A stretch of DNA of 64,000 nucleotides from Posidonia oceanica (taxonomy: Eukaryota > Streptophyta > Magnoliopsida > Alismatales > Posidoniaceae). Below, in pieces: positions 21,481 through 31,089 of this stretch (the first letter of the stretch is position 1; each line of letters begins with the position of its first letter). The position numbers were made by a program, and so were the translations under genes. The stretch spans positions 33,844,001 through 33,908,000 of the forward strand of contig JAZBRS010000049.1 of assembly GCA_037176725.1 (NCBI GenBank), written 5' to 3'. Under the pieces are notes generated by a model. The model had not been told where the DNA came from. It saw nothing but the letters and a program-made list of their open reading frames with translations, and made no database searches.

Positions 21481-21945
21481 GATTGATCGATAAGAGGGGG
21501 CAAGATCATGATGAGAAATTAAGCTAAAGAGGGGATGAGATCATGATGAGAAATTAATCTAAAGAGGGAGATGAGATCATGATGAGAAATTAAGCTAAAG
21601 AGGGGGGGTGAGATCATGATGAGAAATTAGGCTAAAGAGGGGGGTGAGATCGTGATGAGAAATTAAGCTAAAGAGGGGAGATGAGATCATGATGAGAAAT
21701 TAAGCTAAAGAGGGGATGAGATAATGATGAGAAATTAATCTAAAGAGGGGATGAGATCATGATGAGAAATTAATCTAAAGAGGGGATGAGATCATGATGA
21801 GAAATTAAGCTAAAGAGGGGATGAGATCATGATGAGAAATTAATCTAAAGAGGGGATGAGATCATGATGAGAAATTAAGCTAAAGAGGGGATGAGATCAT
21901 GATGAGAAATTAAGCTAAAGAGGGGACGAGATCATGATAAGAATG
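21481..21945 (-). repeat. E2 3' UTR array B: about 35-bp tandem repeat
   Basis: Twelve full copies and one partial copy of a 34-36 bp unit occur, built from GAGATCATGATGAGAAATTA and AGCTAAAGAGGGG (or ATCTAAAGAGGGG). The ATCATGAT core is self-complementary. Copies differ by one to three bases and by the number of Gs, which indicates recent amplification. It has no coding role. Confidence 0.9.
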
Positions 21946-22225
21946 ATAAGATATCGGACTTATCGGTCGGCAAAGAAGGGGTAAGGGAATGATGAGAATG
22001 ATAAGATATCGGACTTATCGGCCGGCAAAGAAGGGGTAAGGGAATGATGAGAATGATAAGATATCGGACTTATCGGCCGGCAAAGAAGGGGTAAGGGAAT
22101 GATGAGAATGATAAGATATCGGACTTATCGGCCGGCAAAGAAGGGGTAAGGGAATGATGAGAATGATAAGATATCGGACTTATCGGCCGGCAAAGAAGGG
22201 GTAAGGGAATGATGAGAAGAAACCA
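21946..22225 (-). repeat. E2 3' UTR array C: 55-bp tandem repeat, five copies
   Basis: The unit is 55 bp long (ATATCGGACT at 21951, 22006, 22061 and so on). Each copy has the hairpin GATAAG-ATATCGGA-CTTATC, then CGGCCGGC and a purine-rich tail. The copies are nearly identical; the first has GGTCGG in place of GGCCGG. A related hairpin (CGATAAG..CTTATCG) lies at 20433-20454. Confidence 0.9.
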
Positions 22226-22394
22226 TCCCTATGACGCCAGGAATGTCATAGGGGAAAGGGGGAGAGAATGATACCGTGGGGCGATCAAAAGATGCCCCTG
22301 GTGTCGGGATGACACCAGGGGTTGGCCAGCGCGTCCATGGTATCGAAAGCAGAGAGTGATGACAAGAGTGTCGTGCTTGTCAGACGAGTAGTTT
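22226..22394 (-). other. E2 3' UTR: conserved hairpin outside the 428-bp array
   Basis: At 22295-22321 the plus strand reads CCCCTGGTGTC, five bases, GACACCAGGGG, an 11-bp stem. It is preceded by AAAAGATG as in the copies at 22818, 23246 and 23674, but with a compensated base pair (GTGTC/GACAC for GTATC/GATAC). On the element strand each copy ends in AGGGGCATC, as the polypurine tract does. Confidence 0.75.
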
Positions 22395-23940
22395 GGGGTA
22401 CCAGCCCGCAAGGGATTCAGCTGAGGGCGATCAGCTGGGGACTCAGCTGGGGTGACCAGCCGAGAAGAGTGTTAGGTTGACGGACCTTTCGCCGAGCAGT
22501 TTGGGGTGCCAGCCCACGAGGGACTCAGCTGAGGATGAACAGCTGAGGAGGATAACAGGTTGACGGACCTTTCGCCGGGCAGTTTGGGGTGCCAGCCCGC
22601 AAGGGATTCAGCTAGGGGCGATCAGCTGGGGACTCAGCTGGGGTGACCAGCCGAGAAGAGTGTTAGGTTGACGGACCTTTCGCCGAGCAGTTTGGGGTGC
22701 CAGCCCGTAGAGGATGGTGGTCCAGCTGGGGGCGACCAACTGGGGATGACCAACCGAGAAGAGGACTCAGCTGGGGATGATCAGCTGGGGATGATACCAC
22801 CGGGCGACCAAAAGATGCCCCGGGTATCAGGATGATACCAGGGGATGGTCGGTACGCCCCTGGCATCAGGATGCAAGGACAGATAGGCGAGTGGATGGAT
22901 GATAGGTTGACGGACCCATCGCCGAGCAGTTTGGGGTGCCAGCCCACGAGGGACTCAGCTAAGGATGAACAGCTGAGGAGGATAACAGGTTGACGGACCT
23001 TTCGCCGGGCAGTTTGGGGTGCCAGCCCGCAAGGGATTCAGCTGAGGGCGATCAGCTGGGGACTTAGCTGGGGTGACCAGCCGAGAAGAGTGTTAGGTTG
23101 ACGGACCTTTCGCCGAGCAGTTTGGGGTGCCAGCCCACGGGGATGATGATCCAGCTGGGGCGACCAACTGGGGACGACCAACCGAGAAGGGGACTCAGCT
23201 GGGGATGATCAGCTGGGGATGATACCACCGGGCGACCAAAAGATGCCCCTGGTATCAGGATGATACCAGGGGATGGTCGGTACGCCCCTGGCATCAGGAT
23301 GCAAGGACAGATAGGCGAGTGGATGGATGATAGGTTGACGGACCCATCGCCGAGCAGTTTGGGGTGCCAGCCCACGAGGGACTCAGCTGAGGATGAACAG
23401 CTGAGGAGGATAACAGGTTGACGGACCTTTCGCCGGGCAGTTTGGGGTGCCAGCCCGCAAGGGATTCAGCTGAGGGCGATCAGCTGGGGACTCAGCTGGG
23501 GTGACCAGCCGAGAAGAGTGTTAGGTTGACGGACCTTTCGCCGAGCAGTTTGGGGTGCCAGCCCACGGGGATGATGATCCAGCTGGGGCGACCAACTGGG
23601 GACGACCAACCGAGAAGGGGACTCAGCTGGGGATGATCAGCTGGGGATGATACCACCGGGCGACCAAAAGATGCCCCTGGTATCAGGATGATACCAGGGG
23701 ATGGTCGGTACGCCCCTGGCATCAGGATGCAAGGACAGATAGGCGAGTGGATGGATGATAGGTTGACGGACCCATCGCCGAGCAGTTTGGGGTGCCAGCC
23801 CACGAGGGACTCAGCTGAGGATGAACAGCTGAGGAGGATAACAGGTTGACGGACCTTTCGCCGGGCAGTTTGGGGTGCCAGCCCGCAAGGGATTCAGCTG
23901 AGGGCGATCAGCTGGGGACTCAGCTGGGGTGACCAACTGG
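22395..23940 (-). repeat. E2 3' UTR array D: 428-bp tandem repeat, about 3.6 copies
   Basis: The period is 428 bp, measured from the palindromes at 22818, 23246 and 23674. Each unit has GAGCAGTTTGGGGTGCCAGCCC blocks, several CAGCTG-centred hairpins, and the CCCCTGGTATC..GATACCAGGGG stem. Open frames of about 100 codons recur with the same period, but their sequence is dictated by the repeat and they have no other sign of coding. Long near-identical units like this are candidates for spread as satellite DNA. Confidence 0.92.
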
Positions 23941-24201
23941 GGATGAGTGTCGCGGGCCTGCAGATGCTCTGGGCTCCGGATTGGGTGCTGAGGACTTCGC
24001 CGCGCTGGGATGTCTGCAAGTCTGATTAGAGGGCCCAAGATAATGATGATGATGATATGCAATGCAGCAAAGAGTCTTGATGTGCAAGCAGAAAGCAGAA
24101 ACAGTTTTTATTGATATGATCTTGATAAGTACAATGCCTGAGGCAGGCCAGAAAAGCACAGCACAAATTGAAAGAAGACCACATGATGGTCGCACAAGGG
24201 C
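23941..24201 (-). other. E2 3' UTR start, after the 3' ORF stop
   Basis: This short unrepeated piece lies between array D and the stop of the DUF7745-like ORF, with a small GATGATGAT microsatellite at 24041-24056. Sequence near 24090-24200 (GCAAGCAGAAAGC and onward) is similar to E1 around 5450-5580, so it belongs to the conserved 3' UTR start. Confidence 0.6.
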
Positions 24202-25404
24202 CTAGTCAACCCGGGCCTTCTTCGGCTGCCTGGAGTCGGGGAACAAGGGGCCGCCTGGCAGGACTTCAGTGATTGGCCAGAGCTGTCGGACTTCCGCTTC
24301 ATAATCAGAAGTGCATCCAGTACCTCTCACGGCTGCAACGTCTGTAGATTGGACCCCATGCTGCATCAGACTAGCAAGCTTCTTGGTTGGGGCAGTGGTG
24401 CTGAGAGGATAAGTCTGTAGAAGCTCGGGCGCTGTACTGTCGATGAAGGCGCCCTGCTGGAAGCCGAACTGGCGCATGACCCTGATTGGATGGTACTCTA
24501 CGCCTGCTGTGAAGCCTGGAAGAATGATCAGCCGCGTGTCACGCGCGCTGAAGAAGATTGTGAATGGCTCTGCTGCAGAGGGAATGATGCGCCAGATCAC
24601 AGCGTCGTCAGTCAATGCTGACAGCCTCTCGTATTCGTCTTTGACGCTCTTGTCTGTTCTGGTACGGGCGCTACTGCAGTAGGCTTCGAAGGCGTGCACT
24701 TGAGGGCGCAGGAAGTCCATTTCTAAGTGCGCGATCAGCCAGACTTGTATAAGTGCTCCGCAACCGTGGAAGTGGCGGCAGCGATGAGAAATGCGGTCCA
24801 GCCCGCGATAAGTCTCTGCCAAGACAACTGGTGCCAGGTCTATATGCTGGGTCACCACAGCTAGTGCAATCTCTGCGACCTCGATGGCCACTGTCAGTCG
24901 GCCATGAGTAAAGATTAGTTCGCCCAGAAAGCGGATGACGAATCCTCGGAGCCACAGCTCATCTCCGAGGTCAGCACGCTTGTTCAAGATTTCATCAAAG
25001 TGTGCAAGGCGAAGCATAGGCTCTTGTCCACTGGTGCAGATTAGCTTTTGTTGGCAGGCTTGAGTGGAGAGTCCAGTCAGTTGGTTCAGGACTCGGAGAT
25101 ATCCGTCGCGCCTCATGAAGACAGGCGGCCCCAAGATCTTTGAAAAGCCGCAGATCCGACGCACCTCTTCCAGTGTAGGTGTCAGCTCAGTCTTGTTGAA
25201 ACGGAAGACATGATGCACCGGCTTCCAGAATCTCGCGGCGGCACACAGAAGGTGGCGGCTGACCTCCACATCAGCAGCCTTTAGCAGCTTAGTTGGTATG
25301 CCCCATAGGTGCAACTTTTCACAGTCTTGTAGAGTGAGCCTGCTGATCCATTCTCGCAGGGTTTCCGAGCAGTGTGCGGGAGTCAACAGAGTAGGAAAAC
25401 CCAT
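24202..25404 (-). CDS. E2 DUF7745-like 3' ORF (accessory protein)
   Basis: This intact ORF has 400 codons from the conserved ATG at 25402-25404; an in-frame ATG at 25537-25539 would add 45 residues that E1 cannot encode. The N-terminal part has ETLREWISRLT, SRHLLCAAARFWKPVHHVF, then FNKTELTPTLEEVRRICGF, in which a folded helical core with the PT.EEV motif fits the DUF7745/plant-mobile-domain pattern as I remember it. A middle part has LGDELWLRGFVIRFLGELIF and EIALAVVTQHIDLAPVVLAETYRGL. A C-terminal part has TDDAVIWRIIPSAAEPF and GVEYHPIRVMRQFG, ending in a basic tail (QPKKARVD) that could be a nuclear signal. There is no catalytic motif I can name. It follows integrase by about 1.5 kb and would need its own mRNA or splicing. 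Its function is unknown. Confidence 0.82.
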   Translation of the reverse strand: MGFPTLLTPAHCSETLREWISRLTLQDCEKLHLWGIPTKLLKAADVEVSRHLLCAAARFWKPVHHVFRFNKTELTPTLEEVRRICGFSKILGPPVFMRRDGYLRVLNQLTGLSTQACQQKLICTSGQEPMLRLAHFDEILNKRADLGDELWLRGFVIRFLGELIFTHGRLTVAIEVAEIALAVVTQHIDLAPVVLAETYRGLDRISHRCRHFHGCGALIQVWLIAHLEMDFLRPQVHAFEAYCSSARTRTDKSVKDEYERLSALTDDAVIWRIIPSAAEPFTIFFSARDTRLIILPGFTAGVEYHPIRVMRQFGFQQGAFIDSTAPELLQTYPLSTTAPTKKLASLMQHGVQSTDVAAVRGTGCTSDYEAEVRQLWPITEVLPGGPLFPDSRQPKKARVD

Positions 25405-26934
25405 TGCACTGGTTGCAGAAGACAGGCTGATTGCTGCAAGGCTTGAGGTACCTGCTATCAATAAACAGTCAGATCTCGCAGGCATATATTCTTTGACGAC
25501 AAGCAGAAGCTGAGACTGAAAGTGTAGTTCCATATGCATTCAGCAGTTGATAACAGAACATAGTAGTTAAGCACAAGTGAATAAAGGGAATTGGCAGCAG
25601 TCCGGTGAAAAGCGGGGGCGAGGGCCGGCAGGGGATGTGGACTGGCGCAGCTTGAGTGTCGCCGATGTGCCTCTGCTGGGGAAGAGTACTGTCTCAGGGC
25701 CTGAGCGTGTTGCAGAGCGGAGGGATTGGCGGAAGGGGAAAGGAAAGAAGGAAGATGCATGAATGCAAGATGCTAGTGATATGCTTATGTGGATGAATAT
25801 TATTGGATGACTAAGTATGTTTGGATGGATGGATATGCTTGGGTGGATGCTTGAATGCCCTCAGCGTACGGAGTGCTTTGGTGCCTGCTGCAGAGGAAGG
25901 GAGTGGTCCTTGACTCACTGGGCCCTACTTAGACTCTTGGCTTATTGGTGGCGCTCCGGAACAGGTCGTTGGCATTATACAGGTGGTGATGTGGTGAGGA
26001 CAGGCTACTGGCTGCATTCTCAGGACCTACACCTATTCTTTCGGCTCTCTCTCTTTTTTTTTTGAAAGGTTTCTCCCTCATAGGTATGCAGTCTTTCTCT
26101 GCCCCTAGCTGGGAGAAGGTATGTGTTTGCTCTTGGGAGGATGTGGTAGACCCCTTTTTCAGGCTCGACATGCTGGGGATCTCCAATAAAGTATGGGGGA
26201 TAACGGTGCCTGTGTGTTTTTTGGGGCTACCTTTGCCTTTTTCTCTTTTTTTTTGTTTGTTTCGCTTGCTTTTCTCCTTTTTTTTTTGTTTTTGTTTTTG
26301 CTCTATCCCTTTTTTTTTTATCTTTTCTTTTTCTCCTTTTTCTCTTTTTTTTTCAGGCTTTTGCTATCCCCATTCTGGTGGCAAAAGAAGGGTGCTTGAA
26401 AATGTAATGGATTCAGATTTTGGGTTTGCTGTGTGATGGGTGGAAGGAGCAGGGTTAGACTGCACACCCCTATCTCTAGGGCCGGCTTCTGTCTTCGTCT
26501 TCTGTCCCTTTGAGGAGCCCAAATCTAGATGTCTATTCTCACTTTTTTTTTTCAAGCTCACATCCTAACATTTTTTCTCCCTCAGAGGTGTATGTCCTTG
26601 TGAGATTGGGCAGTTCGCCCGTCCTAATTGGTGGTGGCTCCCTCACTTGCTAAGTCATCTAAGTAGTGCCGGGTGAGGCAGGGTGACCCTTTCCAGAGCA
26701 GGCGAGCACTTCCGGTTGTCATCACCGGGCTCAAGATGCAATGCTTGAGAGAATGACGATGATGATTTGAATAGGGATGCAAGAGTTGAAAGGATGACGA
26801 TGATGATTTGAAACAGAGAGTCGCAAGAGTTGAAAGAATGACGATTATGATTTGAAAGGAGATGAAGCAAGAAGGCGAGAATGAAAATGCAAGTGTAGGT
26901 GGGAGAAGGGCATCTGCAACGGGGCCGCTTTCGG
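25405..26934 (-). other. E2 spacer between integrase and 3' ORF, with purine-rich tract
   Basis: This non-coding spacer has a plus-strand T/C run at 26220-26360, so the RNA has a purine-rich tract, as in E1 at 7585-7695. A TGACGATGATGATTTGAA unit is repeated three times at 26754-26860. An N-terminal extension of the 3' ORF is open to 25539. A splice acceptor upstream of the ORF is plausible (TCTTCTGCAACCAG on the minus strand near 25415), but it is not proven. Confidence 0.6.
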
Positions 26935-29037
26935 CTACTGATAGTACTTCTTCAGATAGCAGAGGTTGACGGGCTCAGACTGCTCGACCTGGTCCATATC
27001 TTCAAGGGTTACAGCGCCTCCCGAAAAGATCTGCTTGACCACAAAGGGGCCACGCCAATTGGGTCGGAATTTCCCTCGACCGTCCGGCAAGTGAATGGCG
27101 CGCAAGACAAGGTCCCCTGGCTGGAAGCTTCTGGGCTGGACCTTCTTCAAGAATGCTCTGGCCATCCGCTTCTGATAGCAGTGAGCGTTGTGCATGGCTT
27201 GCAATCTGCGCTCATCAATCAAGTTCAGTTGGATGCAGCGGTCTTCGACCCATTCTGCTTCTTCCAACTCAGCTTCCCGCAGGATCCGCAGAGAGGGGAT
27301 CTCCACTTCAACAGGTAACACCGCTTCCATGCCGTACACCAGAGAGTACGGGGTGGCTCCTGTAGAGGTCCGGATTGATGTCCTGTACGCCCAGAGCGCG
27401 TACGGGAGCTTGTCGTGCCAATCCTTGTGGATTTCTGCCATTTTCTTCAGGATCTTGACAATGTTCTTGTTTGCAGACTCCACTGCCTCGTTCATCTGAG
27501 GCCGATAAGGCGAGGATCGATGGTGCTTGATTCTGAGACCTTGCAGGTATTCTTCGATCCTTTTGGCAATGAAGTTTGAGCCGTTATCAGAGATGACAGA
27601 GTACGGGACCCCATATCGGGCAACAATATTGTTTCTGATAAATTTTTCAGTTGCCGCGGCGGTGACTGTCTTGTAAGAGGCTGCTTCCACCCACTTGGTA
27701 AAGTAATCGATCGCTACTAGAATGTAACGATGACCATTTGAAGCAGCAGGGTGGATGGCGCCGATGACATCGATCCCCCAGGTGGAGAAAGGCCATGGCG
27801 AAGACATGTTGTGCAGCTGATGTGGAGGGGCCTTGATGAAGTTACCATGAATCTGACAGTTGTGGCATCTACGCACGAACCGGCAGCAGTCGGCTTCCAT
27901 GGTCTGCCAGAAATAACCTTGCAGCATGATCTTCTTGGCTAGGAGAACGCCGTTCATGTGCGGGCCACAGGTCCCCGCATGCACTTGAAGCATCAGCGTG
28001 TCAGCCTCTGATTTGTTCAGGCAGCGCAGTAGCATCTGATTGTATGACCTTCTGTACAGCTGCCCGGCCCCTAACACATACTTTGACGCCAGACGCGCCA
28101 AAGTTCTCTTGTCTGCTGCCGTGGTATCAGGAGGAAAGTTACCAGACTCCAGGAAAGATTTTATGTCTTGATACCAGGGCTGTCCCTCTGCGGGATCTGC
28201 TTCTTCTATGCTCATGCAGTATGCAGGCTGTTCAATGCGAGTGACTGATACATCCACACTGCTGTCTTCAGAAATGGTGAGCCAGGATGCCAGAGTTGCT
28301 AGTGCGTCTGCATACGCGTTCTTTGCTCTGTTCAGGTATGTGAAGCGGATGCTCTTGAATTCTTTCATCAACCTCAGCAGGTGTTCGTGATACGGCACAA
28401 GCTTGGGATCTTTTGTCTTCCATTCGCCGTTCACTTGAGAAATTACCAGCATGGCATCGCCGTGCACATGCAGCTTCTGCGCCTCATGCTCGAGGGCGAC
28501 TTTCAACCCCAGGATGCATGCTTCGTACTCTGCTTCGTTGTTTGTGCAGGTGAAAGTCAGCTTCCTCGCGAAAGGAGTCATCTGTCCTTGGGGCGTGGTC
28601 AGCACTGCGCCTACGCCCCGGCCCTTCTTGCTGACTGCACCATCAAAGTAGAGCTGCCATTCCCTTGCTTCTTCAGGATTTTTCTGCTCAGAGTCCTCCA
28701 TTGCAAAGAGAATGTCTTCATCAGGGAACTGCGTCTGGAGGGGTTGGTATTCAGGCAGAGGGAGGTCAGCAAGATGGTCTGCCATTGCTTGACCCTTCAT
28801 GGATTTCTGTGTGACGAAGGTGATGTCGTACTGAGACAATAACACCTGCCACTTAGCACATCTGCCCACCATGGCCGGCTTCTGGAAGAGGAATTTGATA
28901 GGATCATGCCGGCATAAGAGCTGCACAGGGTATGCCATCATGTAGTGTCTCAGCTTCTGTGCAGCCCAGACAAGTGACAAGCAAGTCTTCTCTAGTGTTG
29001 TGTACCTGGCTTCGCATTCATTAAATTTCTTGCTCAG
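26935..29037 (-). CDS. pol: E2 RNase H, archaeal-type RNase H and integrase
   Basis: This is the C-terminal part of the polyprotein, in the same frame as the upstream segments after a TAA at 29038-29040. It begins inside gypsy RNase H (LSLVWAAQKLRHYM). The second, archaeal-type RNase H at about 28660-28260 has its acids in LYFDGAVSKKG, NNEAEYEA, HGDAMLVI and NAYADALA. Integrase follows: zinc-binding HAGTCGPHMNG and CHNCQIHG; the DDE core with GIDVIGAIH, SDNGSNF and AVESANK; and a C-terminal NWRGPFVV module ending in YLKKYYQ, with no chromodomain. All catalytic residues are present. It would degrade the RNA template and insert the cDNA in the nucleus. The two-RNase-H order assigns the element to the Tat lineage. 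Confidence 0.96.
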   Translation of the reverse strand: MSKKFNECEARYTTLEKTCLSLVWAAQKLRHYMMAYPVQLLCRHDPIKFLFQKPAMVGRCAKWQVLLSQYDITFVTQKSMKGQAMADHLADLPLPEYQPLQTQFPDEDILFAMEDSEQKNPEEAREWQLYFDGAVSKKGRGVGAVLTTPQGQMTPFARKLTFTCTNNEAEYEACILGLKVALEHEAQKLHVHGDAMLVISQVNGEWKTKDPKLVPYHEHLLRLMKEFKSIRFTYLNRAKNAYADALATLASWLTISEDSSVDVSVTRIEQPAYCMSIEEADPAEGQPWYQDIKSFLESGNFPPDTTAADKRTLARLASKYVLGAGQLYRRSYNQMLLRCLNKSEADTLMLQVHAGTCGPHMNGVLLAKKIMLQGYFWQTMEADCCRFVRRCHNCQIHGNFIKAPPHQLHNMSSPWPFSTWGIDVIGAIHPAASNGHRYILVAIDYFTKWVEAASYKTVTAAATEKFIRNNIVARYGVPYSVISDNGSNFIAKRIEEYLQGLRIKHHRSSPYRPQMNEAVESANKNIVKILKKMAEIHKDWHDKLPYALWAYRTSIRTSTGATPYSLVYGMEAVLPVEVEIPSLRILREAELEEAEWVEDRCIQLNLIDERRLQAMHNAHCYQKRMARAFLKKVQPRSFQPGDLVLRAIHLPDGRGKFRPNWRGPFVVKQIFSGGAVTLEDMDQVEQSEPVNLCYLKKYYQ

Positions 29038-29040
29038 TTA

Positions 29041-31086
29041 GTAGATGGCGCGCTCCTTCCTACCAGATTCGTCATGTTGGCCCAAGACGGCGCCCATGGA
29101 ATGTTGCGTGGTAGAAAGGTAGAGAAGTAAAGGTCTCCCCGGCGTAGGCGGGACCAGGACAGGAGGCTTGATCAACAGCTGCTTGATCTTGGCAAATGCA
29201 GCCTGACACTCCTCGCTCCAGTGAATCTGCGCATTCTTCTTTAAGAGCTTGAATATGGGTTCGCAGATGGGCGTAAGCTGTGCAATGAAGCGACTGATAA
29301 ATTGTAAACGCCCAAGCAGACTTCTGACTTCTTTTTCAGTTCTAGGGGGTGGCATGTCCACGATGGCTTGTGCTTTCAACGGGTCCACCTCAATCTCCCT
29401 TTGGCTAACAATGTAGCCGAGCAATTTGCCAGAAGACACCCCGAATACGCACTTCTTGGGATTCAGGCGCAGCTTGTACTTCCGTAGACGGTCAAAGAGC
29501 TTTCTGAGACAGGCAAGATGATCCTCGGGCTCTTTGGTTTTGGCGATCATATCGTCTACGTAGACCTCCACTTCTTGGTGCATGAGGTCGTGGAATAATG
29601 CAGTCATGGCCCTCTGATAGGTTGCACCAGCATTTTTCAGGCCGAACGGCATGACTTGGTAGCAGAAGACTCCCCAAGGGGTGATGAATGAGGTCTTTTC
29701 CATGTCCTCTTCTGCCATTTTGATCTGATTGTATCCAGAAAAGCCGTCCATGAAGGAGAGCATTTTGTGGCCCGCTGTATTGTCGACTAGGACGTCAATG
29801 TAGGGCAATGGAAAGTCGTCCTTGGGACTTGCCTTGTTCAGGTCCCTATAGTCGATGCAGATTTGGATTCGGCCATCTTTCTTGGGCACAGGTACAATGT
29901 TTGCCAGCCATTCAGGATAAAGAACGACCTTTAGAAAGTTGACTCCAAGCTGCTTCATTATCTCTTCTTTGATCATGAGCAGCCACTGCGGTCGCCATCT
30001 TCTCAATTTCTGCTTTACTGGCTTGGCATCCGGATTTAAGGGCAGATTGTGCACCACTATCTCTACGTCAAGGCCGACCATATCTTCATAACTCCAGGCG
30101 AAGACATCCGCATATTCTTTCAGGAATGCGATGAATTCTGCTCGAACCTGGGTGGACAGCTGGGCACTGATGCAAACTTCTCTGACTTCCTCAGCTGTGC
30201 CGATATTGACAACCTCCGTTTCTTCTTCGACATGGAGGTTGGGGCCTTCTGGGTCGTCGTCATAGGGCCGGAACTCGGGCAAAGGTTCGGCAGTCTCATC
30301 TACGCCCGTATCATCCTCTTCTCCATAAGCAACAAGTTCTGAGAGGATCTCTTTCTCGAAAGAAGGACTTGCAATGCTGAAAGAGTGTATGTGTTCTGCT
30401 GCTTGGCCCTGGCGACGCTTCAGGATGGTCACGCTTACTCGAGTATTCTTGTAGCCTCGGTGCGCGACCTCCGTCCCAGCGATTCTTTCTGCTGTTTGCT
30501 CTGGCCTGACTGACTCTGCTGAGTGCTTTGCTGATTCTGCTGCCGATACTGTTGACTGCTCTACTGACTGTGCTGCTGAGGCTGCTGAGGCATTCTGCTC
30601 TGCTGCTGCTGCATTTACTGCTGATGCTCTCCCCTCTGGGTCTTCTAGTGTGCTTGTGGAGGATATGCCGGACTGGCAGCTGATCTGGTCACTACCGCTC
30701 GATGCATTGCTCAAGTGAGGCATGGGTTGCACAAACCACCTAGACCCGCCTTCTGGTTGAAAAGTGATGAGCTCATCTGGTCTAGCGGAGTCCGGCATTG
30801 CTGAGTCTTCTAGGACCATGATAGAGGCATGGTCCTCCTGCAGAGGAGGATCCGTAACTACGGCTTTTCCTTTCCTTTCTGCAGCTTGATGCTCTGCCAG
30901 GTCTTCTGCTATTGACTGGAGTTGTTCTTGATAAAGCAACTCTAAGTCGGACATCCAAGAATCGACCTGGGCTTCTATCGCCACTCCTTCTTCTTCGTCT
31001 GAGGGGGAGTCGACGTAGTAGGCGCCGGGGGCCTGCGGCACTGGCCCGGCTGCAAGATGGATCGCCGCCCTTAGGGTCTGCATGAT
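29041..31086 (-). CDS. pol: E2 linker and reverse transcriptase
   Basis: The segment is 682 codons between a TAG (31087-31089) and a TAA (29038-29040), both in frame. The first third is an acidic, low-complexity linker with YYVDSPSDEE and an Ala/Ser/Glu-rich part. RT follows: DVFAWSYEDMVGLD, KKDGRIQICIDYRDLNKAS, LSFMDGFSGYNQI, GVFCYQVMPFGLKNAGATYQ and the catalytic YVDD at 29551-29562. The start of RNase H (LLLYLSTTQHSMGAVLGQ) is reached before the TAA, which stands where related copies have a tyrosine codon (YYLSKKFN). Motifs are intact, so one base change seems to have inactivated a recently working gene. Confidence 0.95.
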
Positions 31087-31089
31087 CTA

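Noticed and set aside
20430..22225. Resemblance to a CRISPR array
   Set aside because: Repeats are hairpins with variable arms and no unique spacers, and they lie in the 3' UTR of a plant retrotransposon.
22663..23803. Three similar frames of about 100 codons at 428-bp spacing as a repeated gene
   Set aside because: They lie within the 428-bp non-coding repeat and merely mirror its period.
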